Shown here in pieces: positions 18,404 through 27,124 of a stretch of 32,759 nt of DNA. The DNA comes from Lachnospiraceae bacterium (lineage in GTDB: Bacteria > Bacillota > Clostridia > Lachnospirales > Lachnospiraceae), in contig JAAWLQ010000005.1 of the NCBI GenBank assembly GCA_022797995.1, forward strand, positions 1-32,759, read 5' to 3'. The position numbers and the translations under genes were made by a program. The stretch's first letter is position 1; every line of letters starts with the position of its first letter. The notes under the pieces are model-generated. The model had not been told where the DNA came from and searched no databases. It worked only from the letters and a program-made list of their open reading frames with translations.

Positions 18404-19746
18404 CAAATATGCCTGATATTGTAATCAATATTTTACAGTTATGTTTAGATGCAGCAGTTTTAACGCTGTGCTGCTTAGCCCTTTTCCGTGAGCGTTATAC
18501 CCTGCAAAAAAGCGATATTTTGTTGTTTCCCCTGATACTTATGAGCTGTGTTGTGGCAAGGACAGACTATGTAGCTGTGGGACAAGAAGGCAGGCTGTTT
18601 ATGCAGAAAGGGTTTGAAATTTCACTGTCAAACAATATTTTCACTTCCTGCTTTTTGATAATAGCTGTTTTGATGCTTGCAAGTATGTTTTTGAAAATAC
18701 AAGATGGAAAAACTGCTTTTTGTGGAACGATGATGGTTTTTTCTGTTTATTTTCTCACCCGCTTTTTTAGTGTGATTTTTCTTACACTGTGTGGTGCAAA
18801 TGATATTGTCATGCAGTTTGGTGTCCGGTTACTCGCTTTTATATTGATTGCTGTACTTATTTTTACTTCTGTTTTTTACCATTTGCGGCAACTGATACAG
18901 GCAGGCAGTTTTCTTGTCTGTATTACAACGGCAAGCATAACAGTTTTCTTTGTTACGGTATTATCTCTTGCTTCATTTGAAACAGATAAATTCGTAACAC
19001 ATCTTCCGATGATTGTAATTTTACTTCTTGCCCTTATGCTGATTGACAGCATTTTGTTATTTCTTAATTGGCGATGGGAGCAGGAAAGAAAACAGATACG
19101 TATGATAGAGCAGTATGTGCCGGTTGTCGAAGAACTGATCTCGCAGGTGCGGGCAAGACAGCATGAATTTAACAACCGTCTGCTTGCCATTGAAGTCGCC
19201 GTATCTTCTGCAGCCACGTTGGAAGAAGCGCAAAACAGCATTTCCGAGCTGACAAAGGGGCTTGCGATAAATTCTGGTGAGAGCGCATTGCTTTCCTGCG
19301 ACAGTAAGATAATCTCCGGAGTTATTTTCGGAAAAATGAAGCAGGCAGAAATGATTGGTATCCAACTTGATGCTGAACTGCATATTCTTTTTAGGAAAAC
19401 CAGAGTACCCGAAACAGCGTGGGTTGAGATAATCGGTATTCTTCTTGACAATGCGGTGGAAGCTTCTGGGAAAGGGGATACAGTTTATTTAAGAAGCAGA
19501 CAGGGCAAGCAGCATTCGGAAGTTTGTGTTTCCAATCCTTATCCTGCCATGTCGAACATGGAATTTATGTCCTTGTTCAAAAAAGGTTTGACAACAAAAG
19601 CAGAGCAGGCTTCACATGGCTATGGACTATACAATGTTCTCCGTATCGTAGAACGTTATCATGGTAAAGTAATTACCAGAAACGAGCAGATAGAAGGCTC
19701 AAATTATGTTGTATTTGGAGTTGTTTTCTATAATAATCAGGCATGA
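18397..19746 (+). CDS. GHKL-domain sensor histidine kinase (AgrC/NatK-like)
   Basis: Polytopic N-terminus, RQHEFNNRLLAIE H-box, GILLDNAVEAS N-box, KAEQASHGYGLYNV G-box. Overlaps the response regulator gene by 7 bp. Confidence 0.9.
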   Translation: MVTNMPDIVINILQLCLDAAVLTLCCLALFRERYTLQKSDILLFPLILMSCVVARTDYVAVGQEGRLFMQKGFEISLSNNIFTSCFLIIAVLMLASMFLKIQDGKTAFCGTMMVFSVYFLTRFFSVIFLTLCGANDIVMQFGVRLLAFILIAVLIFTSVFYHLRQLIQAGSFLVCITTASITVFFVTVLSLASFETDKFVTHLPMIVILLLALMLIDSILLFLNWRWEQERKQIRMIEQYVPVVEELISQVRARQHEFNNRLLAIEVAVSSAATLEEAQNSISELTKGLAINSGESALLSCDSKIISGVIFGKMKQAEMIGIQLDAELHILFRKTRVPETAWVEIIGILLDNAVEASGKGDTVYLRSRQGKQHSEVCVSNPYPAMSNMEFMSLFKKGLTTKAEQASHGYGLYNVLRIVERYHGKVITRNEQIEGSNYVVFGVVFYNNQA

Positions 19747-19748
19747 AC

Positions 19749-19794
19749 GAGGGTTTTAAGGGAATGAAAATTATTATATCCCCTTAAAACCCTC
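19749..19794 (+). terminator. Strong stem-loop (terminator/attenuator) between kinase and ABC genes
   Basis: GAGGGTTTTAAGGG-N18-CCCTTAAAACCCTC, perfect 14-bp stem, followed by TCTTGTTT. Confidence 0.7.
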
Positions 19795-19868
19795 TCTTGT
19801 TTCCCAACCGTTGAAATAGCTAAAGCACTTGATTATACTGATGAAAAATACAGAAAGGAATGTTGAAT

Positions 19869-20642
19869 ATGTTTCGTTTAATAAAAACTGAATGGAAAAA
19901 AGTATTTTTACCAGTTTTACTTGTGACAGTTATAATGGCTGTTGTTGCAAGCGTGTTATCCTGCACACTCTATCAAAATTACGCCTTGCACTATGATTTG
20001 GAGGCGTGGGAGATAGGAACAGAGTTTTTCGGTCTGCTCTATCCGCTGTTTGCTGTTATCCCCCTATGTTGGAGTTTGTTTTATGAAAAGAAAAACAATT
20101 TCCTGCTCTATGTAGTTCCGCGCATTTCGATAAGGAAATACATGGCTGTAAAATGGCTTGTTTACGCTTGGGGAAGTTTTACCATAATAGCTTTTCCCTA
20201 TATACTTTCCGCCATTATTGCATTGTATGTAAAAGCCCCTGTTGTTCCCTTTGACCCAGGTATGCCGGAATCGCCATTTGCCCATGTGTTTCTTGACACA
20301 TTTATACAGCGTCCAATGCTTTATGCTGTCGTTCTTTCCTGTTGGAAAGGATTGATTGGGATTTTAGTTATGACAATGGGGTTTGTCCTTGCCCTGTATT
20401 GCAAAAATATTTTCATAGTCCTTACAGCTCCGTTTATGTATTCCGTGTTGGAGAGTTTCATTTTGGCTATTCTCAGCATTCCAGAGTACAGATTGGTGAC
20501 TGCCTTTGAGCCAACCTGCGTATCCAGTGAAGCCGTATCTGTTTTGTCTTTTGTAGTTGGACCGGTTTTGCTGATGGCTGCAACTGCTTTGCTTGCCTGT
20601 TTTTATGCAAGGCTCAAAAAAATGAGAATCGTAGAGGCTTAG
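19869..20642 (+). CDS. ABC transporter permease (ABC-2-like)
   Basis: MFRLIKTEWKKVFLPVLLVTVIMAVVASVL... multi-TM; RBS aaaggaatg. Confidence 0.8.
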   Translation: MFRLIKTEWKKVFLPVLLVTVIMAVVASVLSCTLYQNYALHYDLEAWEIGTEFFGLLYPLFAVIPLCWSLFYEKKNNFLLYVVPRISIRKYMAVKWLVYAWGSFTIIAFPYILSAIIALYVKAPVVPFDPGMPESPFAHVFLDTFIQRPMLYAVVLSCWKGLIGILVMTMGFVLALYCKNIFIVLTAPFMYSVLESFILAILSIPEYRLVTAFEPTCVSSEAVSVLSFVVGPVLLMAATALLACFYARLKKMRIVEA

Positions 20643-20647
20643 ATGCA

Positions 20648-22147
20648 ATGATTTCACTTATAAGAAAAAATATCAGTCTATGGGGGTATGGGAAAGCACT
20701 CGCTCTTTTTGCAGGCTGTTTGCTCTTTTCCTTAAGTTCACGCTATGGCAATGATTTGAGCTTTGAACAATATATTGTATCGGCGGTGTCAGACCATTAC
20801 TATCTTACTTATTTTCTGATTCCGCTTGTATTATTAAGCTGCTTTTCTTTTTTGGAAGATGACAGCGGACAGACTGTTTTAAGGTTTGGGAGCTATTATG
20901 CTTATTTTTGGAAAAAATGGCTCGGAACAGGGTTGATTGCAATGGTTATGGTTACGATACAAACCGTACTAATCCTTATATCAGGTATTGGTCTGAATGT
21001 CAAAAACAACTGGTTGCTTTATCAAAATATGGTAAATGCTGAATTATTTGGTGAATTGCAGCAGTGGTTTTCGAATCCGCTTGTGGCATTTATAATCATT
21101 ACCATATATCAGCTATTGGGAATATGGTTTGTGTTCGGTCTTTGTATATGGATCGGTCATTTTATAGGACGGAAGTTGTCAGTCAAAATACTTGTAACTC
21201 TTTATATATTATCTGCTTTATGGATAAAAATTCCTGCATTACAGAGAATACCTGTCACTGGGCTGAATCACTTGATTATATTGCACCATAACCTTACATC
21301 GCCATGGCGGTTTGCGGTTACAGGGATTACTGCCATTAGCTTATGTATATTCATGCTGTTGTCTTTACGCTTTAAACGGCGAATGAAAATTTTGCAATAT
21401 CAAAAAAAATGGCAGGGAATTGCGGCATATTACCAAAAGGCGCTTATCACGAAACATCATTTTATCATAATGTGCGCTGTTGTTTTGGGTATTGTGCTAT
21501 ATAAAGGCTTGGGGAACGCATATTTAATGACAAGCGAAGAATGGATATATATATTGTTTTATGGACATGGCACAGGTTATTTTCAAGTTCTGCCGTTTCT
21601 TGAATTGCTGATTGTCAATATCGTTCCTTTATATTTATTGGCAATCTTTGTGGAACATATAATCAGCGGGCAGTCAATGTTCATTTCCATTCGCACAAAA
21701 GGGCGCAAAGAGGTATTATCTGGGATATTAACTGTCAGTGTGATATTTCTTATCCTATATGTATTTTTATGGTTAGCAGGAGGGGTGCTTGGCAGTATCT
21801 TTTTCGGATATGGTTTTAACAAAGCCGCAGGAATGATGCTTTTATATGCCGCAGGTTTAAAGTTTCTTGATATTTTATTCCAGTATCTTGTCATGATTGG
21901 TGTATATTTTTTGACAAAACAAATTACAATGGGGTTTCTTATTCTGGTTGTGGGAAATATGCTCTGTTTTATGCCTGCGCATTGGATAAAATATCTTCCT
22001 TTTGGGTTGTCGAGCATGGCACGGATTCAATTGCTTGATTTGGAAACTGGAGTATCTGTTTATGTGGCGGCTCTCATTATGACAGCGCTTTCATTGGGAC
22101 TATTATTGTTGTTAAAAAGCTTTGGTTATCGAAAGCTGTTAGGTTAG
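20648..22147 (+). CDS. Large membrane protein, putative ABC transporter permease
   Basis: 499 aa, many TM segments, 5 bp from the previous permease and 13 bp before the ATPase. Confidence 0.78.
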   Translation: MISLIRKNISLWGYGKALALFAGCLLFSLSSRYGNDLSFEQYIVSAVSDHYYLTYFLIPLVLLSCFSFLEDDSGQTVLRFGSYYAYFWKKWLGTGLIAMVMVTIQTVLILISGIGLNVKNNWLLYQNMVNAELFGELQQWFSNPLVAFIIITIYQLLGIWFVFGLCIWIGHFIGRKLSVKILVTLYILSALWIKIPALQRIPVTGLNHLIILHHNLTSPWRFAVTGITAISLCIFMLLSLRFKRRMKILQYQKKWQGIAAYYQKALITKHHFIIMCAVVLGIVLYKGLGNAYLMTSEEWIYILFYGHGTGYFQVLPFLELLIVNIVPLYLLAIFVEHIISGQSMFISIRTKGRKEVLSGILTVSVIFLILYVFLWLAGGVLGSIFFGYGFNKAAGMMLLYAAGLKFLDILFQYLVMIGVYFLTKQITMGFLILVVGNMLCFMPAHWIKYLPFGLSSMARIQLLDLETGVSVYVAALIMTALSLGLLLLLKSFGYRKLLG

Positions 22148-22160
22148 GAGGAAAAAATAT

Positions 22161-22838
22161 ATGGATTCATTTATTAAGGTGCAAAATGTGTCAAAAAAAT
22201 TTGGGAAAAAGATAATTCTGCGTGAGGTATCGTTTTGCGTGGCGCAGGGAGAAACGGTTGGGCTTGTTGGTGCAAATGGCAGTGGTAAATCTGTTCTTTT
22301 CAAAATATTGTGCGGCTTTGAGAAGCCAGACAGCGGAAAAGTTTATGTGCGGGGGAAACAGCTCGGAAAAGGCGGACGGGATTTTCCTGAAAATATGGGT
22401 GTATTCATCAATTCGCCCGGTTTTGTTGGGATTTACAGCGGCTATCAAAATTTAAAATTTTTAGCTGATATTCAAGGGAAAATTGGTGATAAAGAAATCA
22501 GGGAAGCTATGGAAAAAGTAGGCCTTGACCCGGATAACAAGACAAAGGTTGATAACTATTCTCTTGGCATGAAACAGAAATTAGGTTTAGCGCAGGCTGT
22601 TATGGAAGGGCAGGATATTTTAGTTTTGGATGAACCGTTTAATGCGCTTGACATCAAAACTTATGAAGATGTGAAATCCATTATCCGTATGCTGTCAGCT
22701 GAGGGTAAAACCATTTTTCTTACTTCTCACCATTACAAAGATATTGAGCAGCTTTGCAGTCAAATTTATACAATAGATAATTGCAATTTATATCCAGTCA
22801 CAGAGGAAATTGCAGACCAATATCGGGATATGGAATAA
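22161..22838 (+). CDS. ABC transporter ATP-binding protein
   Basis: Walker A GANGSGKS, signature YSLGMKQKLGLAQAVME, Walker B ILVLDEPFNALD. Confidence 0.95.
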   Translation: MDSFIKVQNVSKKFGKKIILREVSFCVAQGETVGLVGANGSGKSVLFKILCGFEKPDSGKVYVRGKQLGKGGRDFPENMGVFINSPGFVGIYSGYQNLKFLADIQGKIGDKEIREAMEKVGLDPDNKTKVDNYSLGMKQKLGLAQAVMEGQDILVLDEPFNALDIKTYEDVKSIIRMLSAEGKTIFLTSHHYKDIEQLCSQIYTIDNCNLYPVTEEIADQYRDME

Positions 22839-22926
22839 AAACTTTTGCTATGGTTTCAGATCCAGACATTGAGAAGCTGACCTATATAAAACTGTGTTAA
22901 GTGTCAGCTATAAATTCAGTGCATAA

Positions 22927-22975
22927 GTACCGGGAAATGGTGATTGATTGACCGTCATTTTCCGGTGTTTTTATT
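22927..22975 (+). terminator. Rho-independent terminator after the ABC operon
   Basis: ACCGGGAAATGG...CCGTCATTTTCCGGTGTTTTTATTTG imperfect stem plus T-run. Confidence 0.65.
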
Positions 22976-23106
22976 TGTACTTATACACAGCTTTATGGGT
23001 AATAGATAGATATTTTATGTCTACATTTGGAAAAGCATTTTTCGTTTTATTTTTCAATGTTAAATGGGAATCTTTCGTTAAAAATCATATTTTTTATAGG
23101 GGGTTA

Positions 23107-23367
23107 GGGGGAATTTTTCCCCTTAATGCAAGCCAATTTTCACAGATGTTCCGTAAGGAAAAATCTGTGAAAATTCTGCCTGTGGACGTCCATAGGCAGT
23201 GCTTGCTATTTTGCCCTGTGTCATGACACAGGCAGTGCTTGCTATTCCAGTATTGGAATACAAGCGGTTTTAATCTGCATAGGCAGATGTCCTAAAACCA
23301 ATACGGGCGTTACCGCCCCCCACTGACAAAAAATTTCTGAAAAAATTTTTGTAAATAGGAAGGTTTT
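23107..23367. other. Dense inverted-repeat cluster, candidate oriT / transfer or replication origin
   Basis: At least seven inverted repeats in ~260 bp, including a 13-bp perfect IR (23135-23147 / 23163-23175) and an 18-bp palindrome CCTGTGTCATGACACAGG (23215-23232), plus a 17-bp direct repeat AGGCAGTGCTTGCTATT (23194, 23230). Confidence 0.55.
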
Positions 23368-23422
23368 TTGCATATTTACCATTTACTATAGTATTGGGGC
23401 TGTTTGAAAGGAGGAGGGCAGC

Positions 23423-23752
23423 ATGAACGCCGCATACCGCAGAATGGAGATTGTCAGTATCCTTGTGGTCAGCGGTCACGTTACGGCAAGGGAGCTGGCA
23501 CAGGAATTTGGTGTCTGTACCCGTACCATACAGCATGATGTTTCAATCCTCTCCTATGGCTATCCTATCTATACAAAGCCGGGGGCAGGCGGCGGGATTT
23601 TCATCATGGAGGGATACAAGCCGTACAACAACACACTCACTCCCCACGAACAGGAAAGGCTCAAAAAAATGTATGATGCGGCAGAAGGGGAAGATAAAGA
23701 AATCCTCAAACGTGTCCTTAAAAAATATGGCGCATACAAGTTAGAATTATAG
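23423..23752 (+). CDS. DeoR-like HTH-domain protein
   Basis: MNAAYRRMEIVSILVVSGHVTARELAQEFGVCTRTIQHDVSILSYGYPIYTKPGAGGGIFIMEGY; RBS aaaggagg. Confidence 0.85.
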   Translation: MNAAYRRMEIVSILVVSGHVTARELAQEFGVCTRTIQHDVSILSYGYPIYTKPGAGGGIFIMEGYKPYNNTLTPHEQERLKKMYDAAEGEDKEILKRVLKKYGAYKLEL

Positions 23753-24216
23753 GCGGATTTTTTGAGAACGCATCATGCGGATGGAACAGTTTTTTCTGAT
23801 TCCGATATGGGCAGACCAAAGGAAATTGACAACTGAATACCGAAAAGCATACAGGACGTGAGGATATGTGTAGCCACTAAGTAAGTGCGCCATGATATGC
23901 CTGTTTTTGAATAAAAACGTAAAGGCATGGAGCGATAAAAACCTGACAAAATGCACAGCAGATGTGCGGGGCGATGAAGCGTATCTATGATAATGATACT
24001 TCTGGAATCTGACAAAGATTCCAGTCATAAAATGACGGTGCGATTCCGATGTGGGCAGCGTAATGAACTGCCACTTGTATGTGAGATTATTTGATTACAA
24101 AGTAAGAGCAAAAAAAAGGATTTGTAATTTTTTTGGATTGTAAAAAACAGCGTAAGGGCAGTTATGGACGTAACAGTTTGTAACTGTCCTTTTTTGCGTT
24201 TGAAGGGAGGAACTGA

Positions 24217-24393
24217 ATGGAAAGTAAACAAAAAATCAAGAGCAAGGGCAGAAACGAAAACAGAAATATGCCGACACGGATTGTCGTGGAGCATATCTAC
24301 TTAGGAGGTCAGAGCATGGAAGATGCTTTCCGCAAAATCAATGAGGAAACGGTCAGGAGAAATCTTGAGGAAATCGTTGGGAAAACGGTTTAA
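24217..24393 (+). CDS. Small (58 aa) mobile-element protein upstream of the recombinase
   Basis: ATG 24217 with RBS gggagg: MESKQKIKSKGRNENRNMPTRIVVEHIYLGGQSMEDAFRKINEETVRRNLEEIVGKTV*. Absent from the ORF track, apparently because it is under 60 aa. Confidence 0.75.
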   Translation: MESKQKIKSKGRNENRNMPTRIVVEHIYLGGQSMEDAFRKINEETVRRNLEEIVGKTV

Positions 24394-24455
24394 TTTTATG
24401 GGCGGTCATGCTATAATGTGGTTAGTGTGTTCCGCCCTTTTATGGAGGTAGGAAG

Positions 24456-26078
24456 ATGAAAGGGAATGGAACAAAAATCACAGCTTTATATTGCAGACTG
24501 TCACAGGACGATGGGAATGTCGGGGACAGCATGAGTATCCAGAGCCAGAAAGCAATCCTTGAAAAATTTGCAAGGGAAATGGGGAAAGCGGCTTACTCTT
24601 TCTATGTGGATGACGGTTACTCCGGTACAAATTTCCAAAGACCGAGTTTTCAGAGAATGATTGCCGACATTGAAGATGGGAAGATTGATACGGTCATCAC
24701 AAAAGACCTCTCCCGTCTTGGCAGGAATTATCTTGAAAGCGGAGCATACATTGAAGTGTTTTTCCCTCAGCACCATGTACGCTACATAGCGGTCAATGAC
24801 GGTGTGGATTCCGAGCAGAAAGGCGGGCTTGACATCACGCCTTTCAAAAATATCCTGAATGAATTTTATTCGAGGGATATTTCCAAAAAGGTCAAGAGTG
24901 GAAAGCACATACGGGCATTGGAGGGGAAATTCATGGGAACGACTGCACCGTTTGGCTACCAGAAAGACCCGCAGGATAAAAACCACTTGATTGTTGATGA
25001 AGTGACTGCGCCGACTGTCAGATTGATTTACAGCCTTGCACTGGAAGGGTATGGAACGAACCGTATCGGCAAGGTGCTTTATGAGAGGAAAATCCCTAAA
25101 CCGAGTTATTATAAGCAGGAGTTTTTCTCACAGCATAATCCAGGCAGTGAGGATTACTGGTACGATTGGAAACAGGAGGTTATCACAAGGATTATCCGCA
25201 ATCCTGTTTACAAAGGCGGTATGTATGTGCATGGCACTTCAAAGCCGACATTCAAGTGCAAAGGCAGGGGATATATCCGTCGGGCTGACAGAGAGATTTT
25301 GGAAGATGTGCATGAGGCGGTTATCACCAAAGAGGTATGGCAGACGGCAAATGACATCATTGACAGGCATACAAAAGTCAAACCGTGTACTTCCGGCTAT
25401 GAGAACATTTTCAGAGGGCTTTTGAAATGCCCTGACTGTGGGCAGACACTCCTGATCCATACGGATAACCGCAATCCTGACAGGGATTTACTGGACAAGA
25501 CTTATTACCAATGCACCACTTACCGTAAAAAGGGAGCAAACTTCTGTACCGCACACCGCATCAGCGCAGGCGATATTGAAAACGCCGTGAAAGCGGATAT
25601 TGACAGACACGCAGAAAAAGCTATGAAAAACAAAGAGAGATTCATAAACAATGTTCTCCGTGGCATGAATGAGAGCAACATGGCAAGGTCGGAAAAGACA
25701 AAGGCGGAGATTGACAAACTCAAAAAGAGGAATGCCGAACTTGACCAGATGTATATCCGGCTGTATGAAGATTATTCAAGCGGAAAGCTGTCGGAGAAGA
25801 AATTTACCATGATGTCAGCACATTATGAGCAGGAGCAGGATGCAAACGAGGAAAAGTTGGCGGAACTGGAAAAGCAACATAAAGCCAAATCCGAAGCCGT
25901 AACCAATGCGGAACAGTTTACAGAGAGCCTTGCACAGTGCGTGGGCATGAAAAAGCTAACAGCGTCGGTTCTGAACACGCTGATAGAGAAAATAGAAGTA
26001 CACAATCCAGTTATGGTCAATGGAGTGAAAGAGCAGAAATTGACTATCTATTACAAATTCGTAGGTCAAATCGACTAA
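24456..26078 (+). CDS. Large serine recombinase (TndX/TnpX-like, DUF4368-type C-terminus)
   Basis: ITALYCRLSQDDGNVGDSMSIQSQKAILEKFA...YVDDGYSGTNFQRPSFQRM...TVITKDLSRLGRNYLESG; recombinase and zinc-ribbon domains (CPDCGQTLL...YYQCTTYRKKGANFCTAHRI). Confidence 0.96.
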   Translation: MKGNGTKITALYCRLSQDDGNVGDSMSIQSQKAILEKFAREMGKAAYSFYVDDGYSGTNFQRPSFQRMIADIEDGKIDTVITKDLSRLGRNYLESGAYIEVFFPQHHVRYIAVNDGVDSEQKGGLDITPFKNILNEFYSRDISKKVKSGKHIRALEGKFMGTTAPFGYQKDPQDKNHLIVDEVTAPTVRLIYSLALEGYGTNRIGKVLYERKIPKPSYYKQEFFSQHNPGSEDYWYDWKQEVITRIIRNPVYKGGMYVHGTSKPTFKCKGRGYIRRADREILEDVHEAVITKEVWQTANDIIDRHTKVKPCTSGYENIFRGLLKCPDCGQTLLIHTDNRNPDRDLLDKTYYQCTTYRKKGANFCTAHRISAGDIENAVKADIDRHAEKAMKNKERFINNVLRGMNESNMARSEKTKAEIDKLKKRNAELDQMYIRLYEDYSSGKLSEKKFTMMSAHYEQEQDANEEKLAELEKQHKAKSEAVTNAEQFTESLAQCVGMKKLTASVLNTLIEKIEVHNPVMVNGVKEQKLTIYYKFVGQID

Positions 26079-26084
26079 AAGTAC

Positions 26085-26951
26085 CTATAACAGTAACGCA
26101 ATAGATATTGCATCCTCGGGAGATGCGGAAACGAAGTTCTCATTCTTTGCCAGGTCAATCAGGTACTCTGTCATGGCAACACCTTCATCAGAGTAGAACT
26201 TAACGCCGGATTCGCGGCTCATACCGTCCTCCCCGAAGAAAGTACCTCCAACACCAAGGAAGAAGCAGGCATTATAGAAACCGTTGTCTAATTGAACGGA
26301 AACCTTTCCCTTTTCCAGCATCTTATCCATGGACTTGATGTCTTCTTCTGAAAATACGCTCTTATCATAGTACATAAAATATGTATTTGTGGTGAGGGGC
26401 ACTCCATAAACACCGCCGTCCTCGTAGGTCAGAGAGCTTACCAGAGTAGGTGAATAATGCTCATTTACGGTATCCAGATATTTTCCGCCCAGCTCAGCCA
26501 GCGCCTGCTCCTTGCAGAAGTACTCCAGATTCGTAGATGAGAACAGGAATACGTCCGCAGCTGCCTCAAGGTCGTTCAGAACCTGCTTTCTTGCATCAGA
26601 TTCTGTACAAACACCATATTCAAAGGTAATATCCCAGTTGGGGTGCAGTCCGTTAAACTGCTCGCACATTGTCTGAAGCCATGCGCCGTACTCCTGATCC
26701 TGATCTTCCGATGGAGCCCACACCTTCAGCGTACAGGTAATCGCTTCTTCCTCAGCAGATCCCTGTGATACCTCCACGGAACTCTCCTCAGATACAGCGG
26801 AAGACTCAACACTGCTGCTTTCTGCAGAATCGGACCCTGCCGTACTGCTTCCCGAAGAGCCTGACTCACCGGAATCATTCCCACATGCTGCCAGAGAAAA
26901 AACCATAGCGCCGGCCAGAAGAACACTTAACAACTTCCTTTTCATACTCAT
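26085..26951 (-). pseudogene. Extracellular sugar-binding lipoprotein, N-terminal fragment (288-aa truncated ORF)
   Basis: Lipobox MKRKLLSVLLAGAMVFSLAACGN, MalE-like ...YDKSVFSEEDIKSMDKMLEKGKVS... Host sequence through codon 283 (S); the last 5 codons and stop are element-derived. Confidence 0.93.
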
Positions 26952-27030
26952 TTCCTCCTAATATGAAATTTGTCCTTTTGAACGCTCAGGGAAATGTATA
27001 AGAACTCCGGAAAATCTCCGACTTTACAGA

Positions 27031-27046
27031 AACTTTCCGGAAAGTT
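27031..27046. promoter_or_regulatory. 16-bp perfect palindrome, candidate LacI-type operator
   Basis: AACTTTCCGGAAAGTT centred on CpG, about 80 bp upstream of the binding-protein ATG. Confidence 0.45.
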
Positions 27047-27114
27047 CTGTATGTCTTTCCATATTTGTTTCGCTGTTATTTTCCCAGATAGCCTTCAAAA
27101 GAATTCTATTTACG

Positions 27115-27124
27115 AAACCGGTTT
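27115..27124. promoter_or_regulatory. 10-bp palindrome AAACCGGTTT, second candidate operator
   Basis: CpG-centred palindrome in the same divergent intergenic region. Confidence 0.35.

Larger units (their letters stand above)
15933..26105 (+). mobile_element. Integrative (probably mobilizable) element with large serine recombinase, 10,171 bp, inserted in the sugar-binding protein gene
   Basis: Interrupts an ABC binding protein. GA at both junctions (15933-15934 and 26104-26105). 23-bp inverted arms TGTTGCGTCACAGTTATAGGTAC (15935-15957) and GTACCTATAACAGTAACGCAATA (26081-26103) match at 20/23. Recombinase gene abuts the right end. Confidence 0.93.

Noticed and set aside
23194-23246. CRISPR-like array (17-bp repeats with palindromes)
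   Set aside because: Only two copies, palindrome-rich spacing, no cas genes; better explained as an oriT/origin region.
15933-26105. Full conjugative ICE
   Set aside because: No relaxase, coupling protein or T4SS genes visible; at most a mobilizable integrative element.
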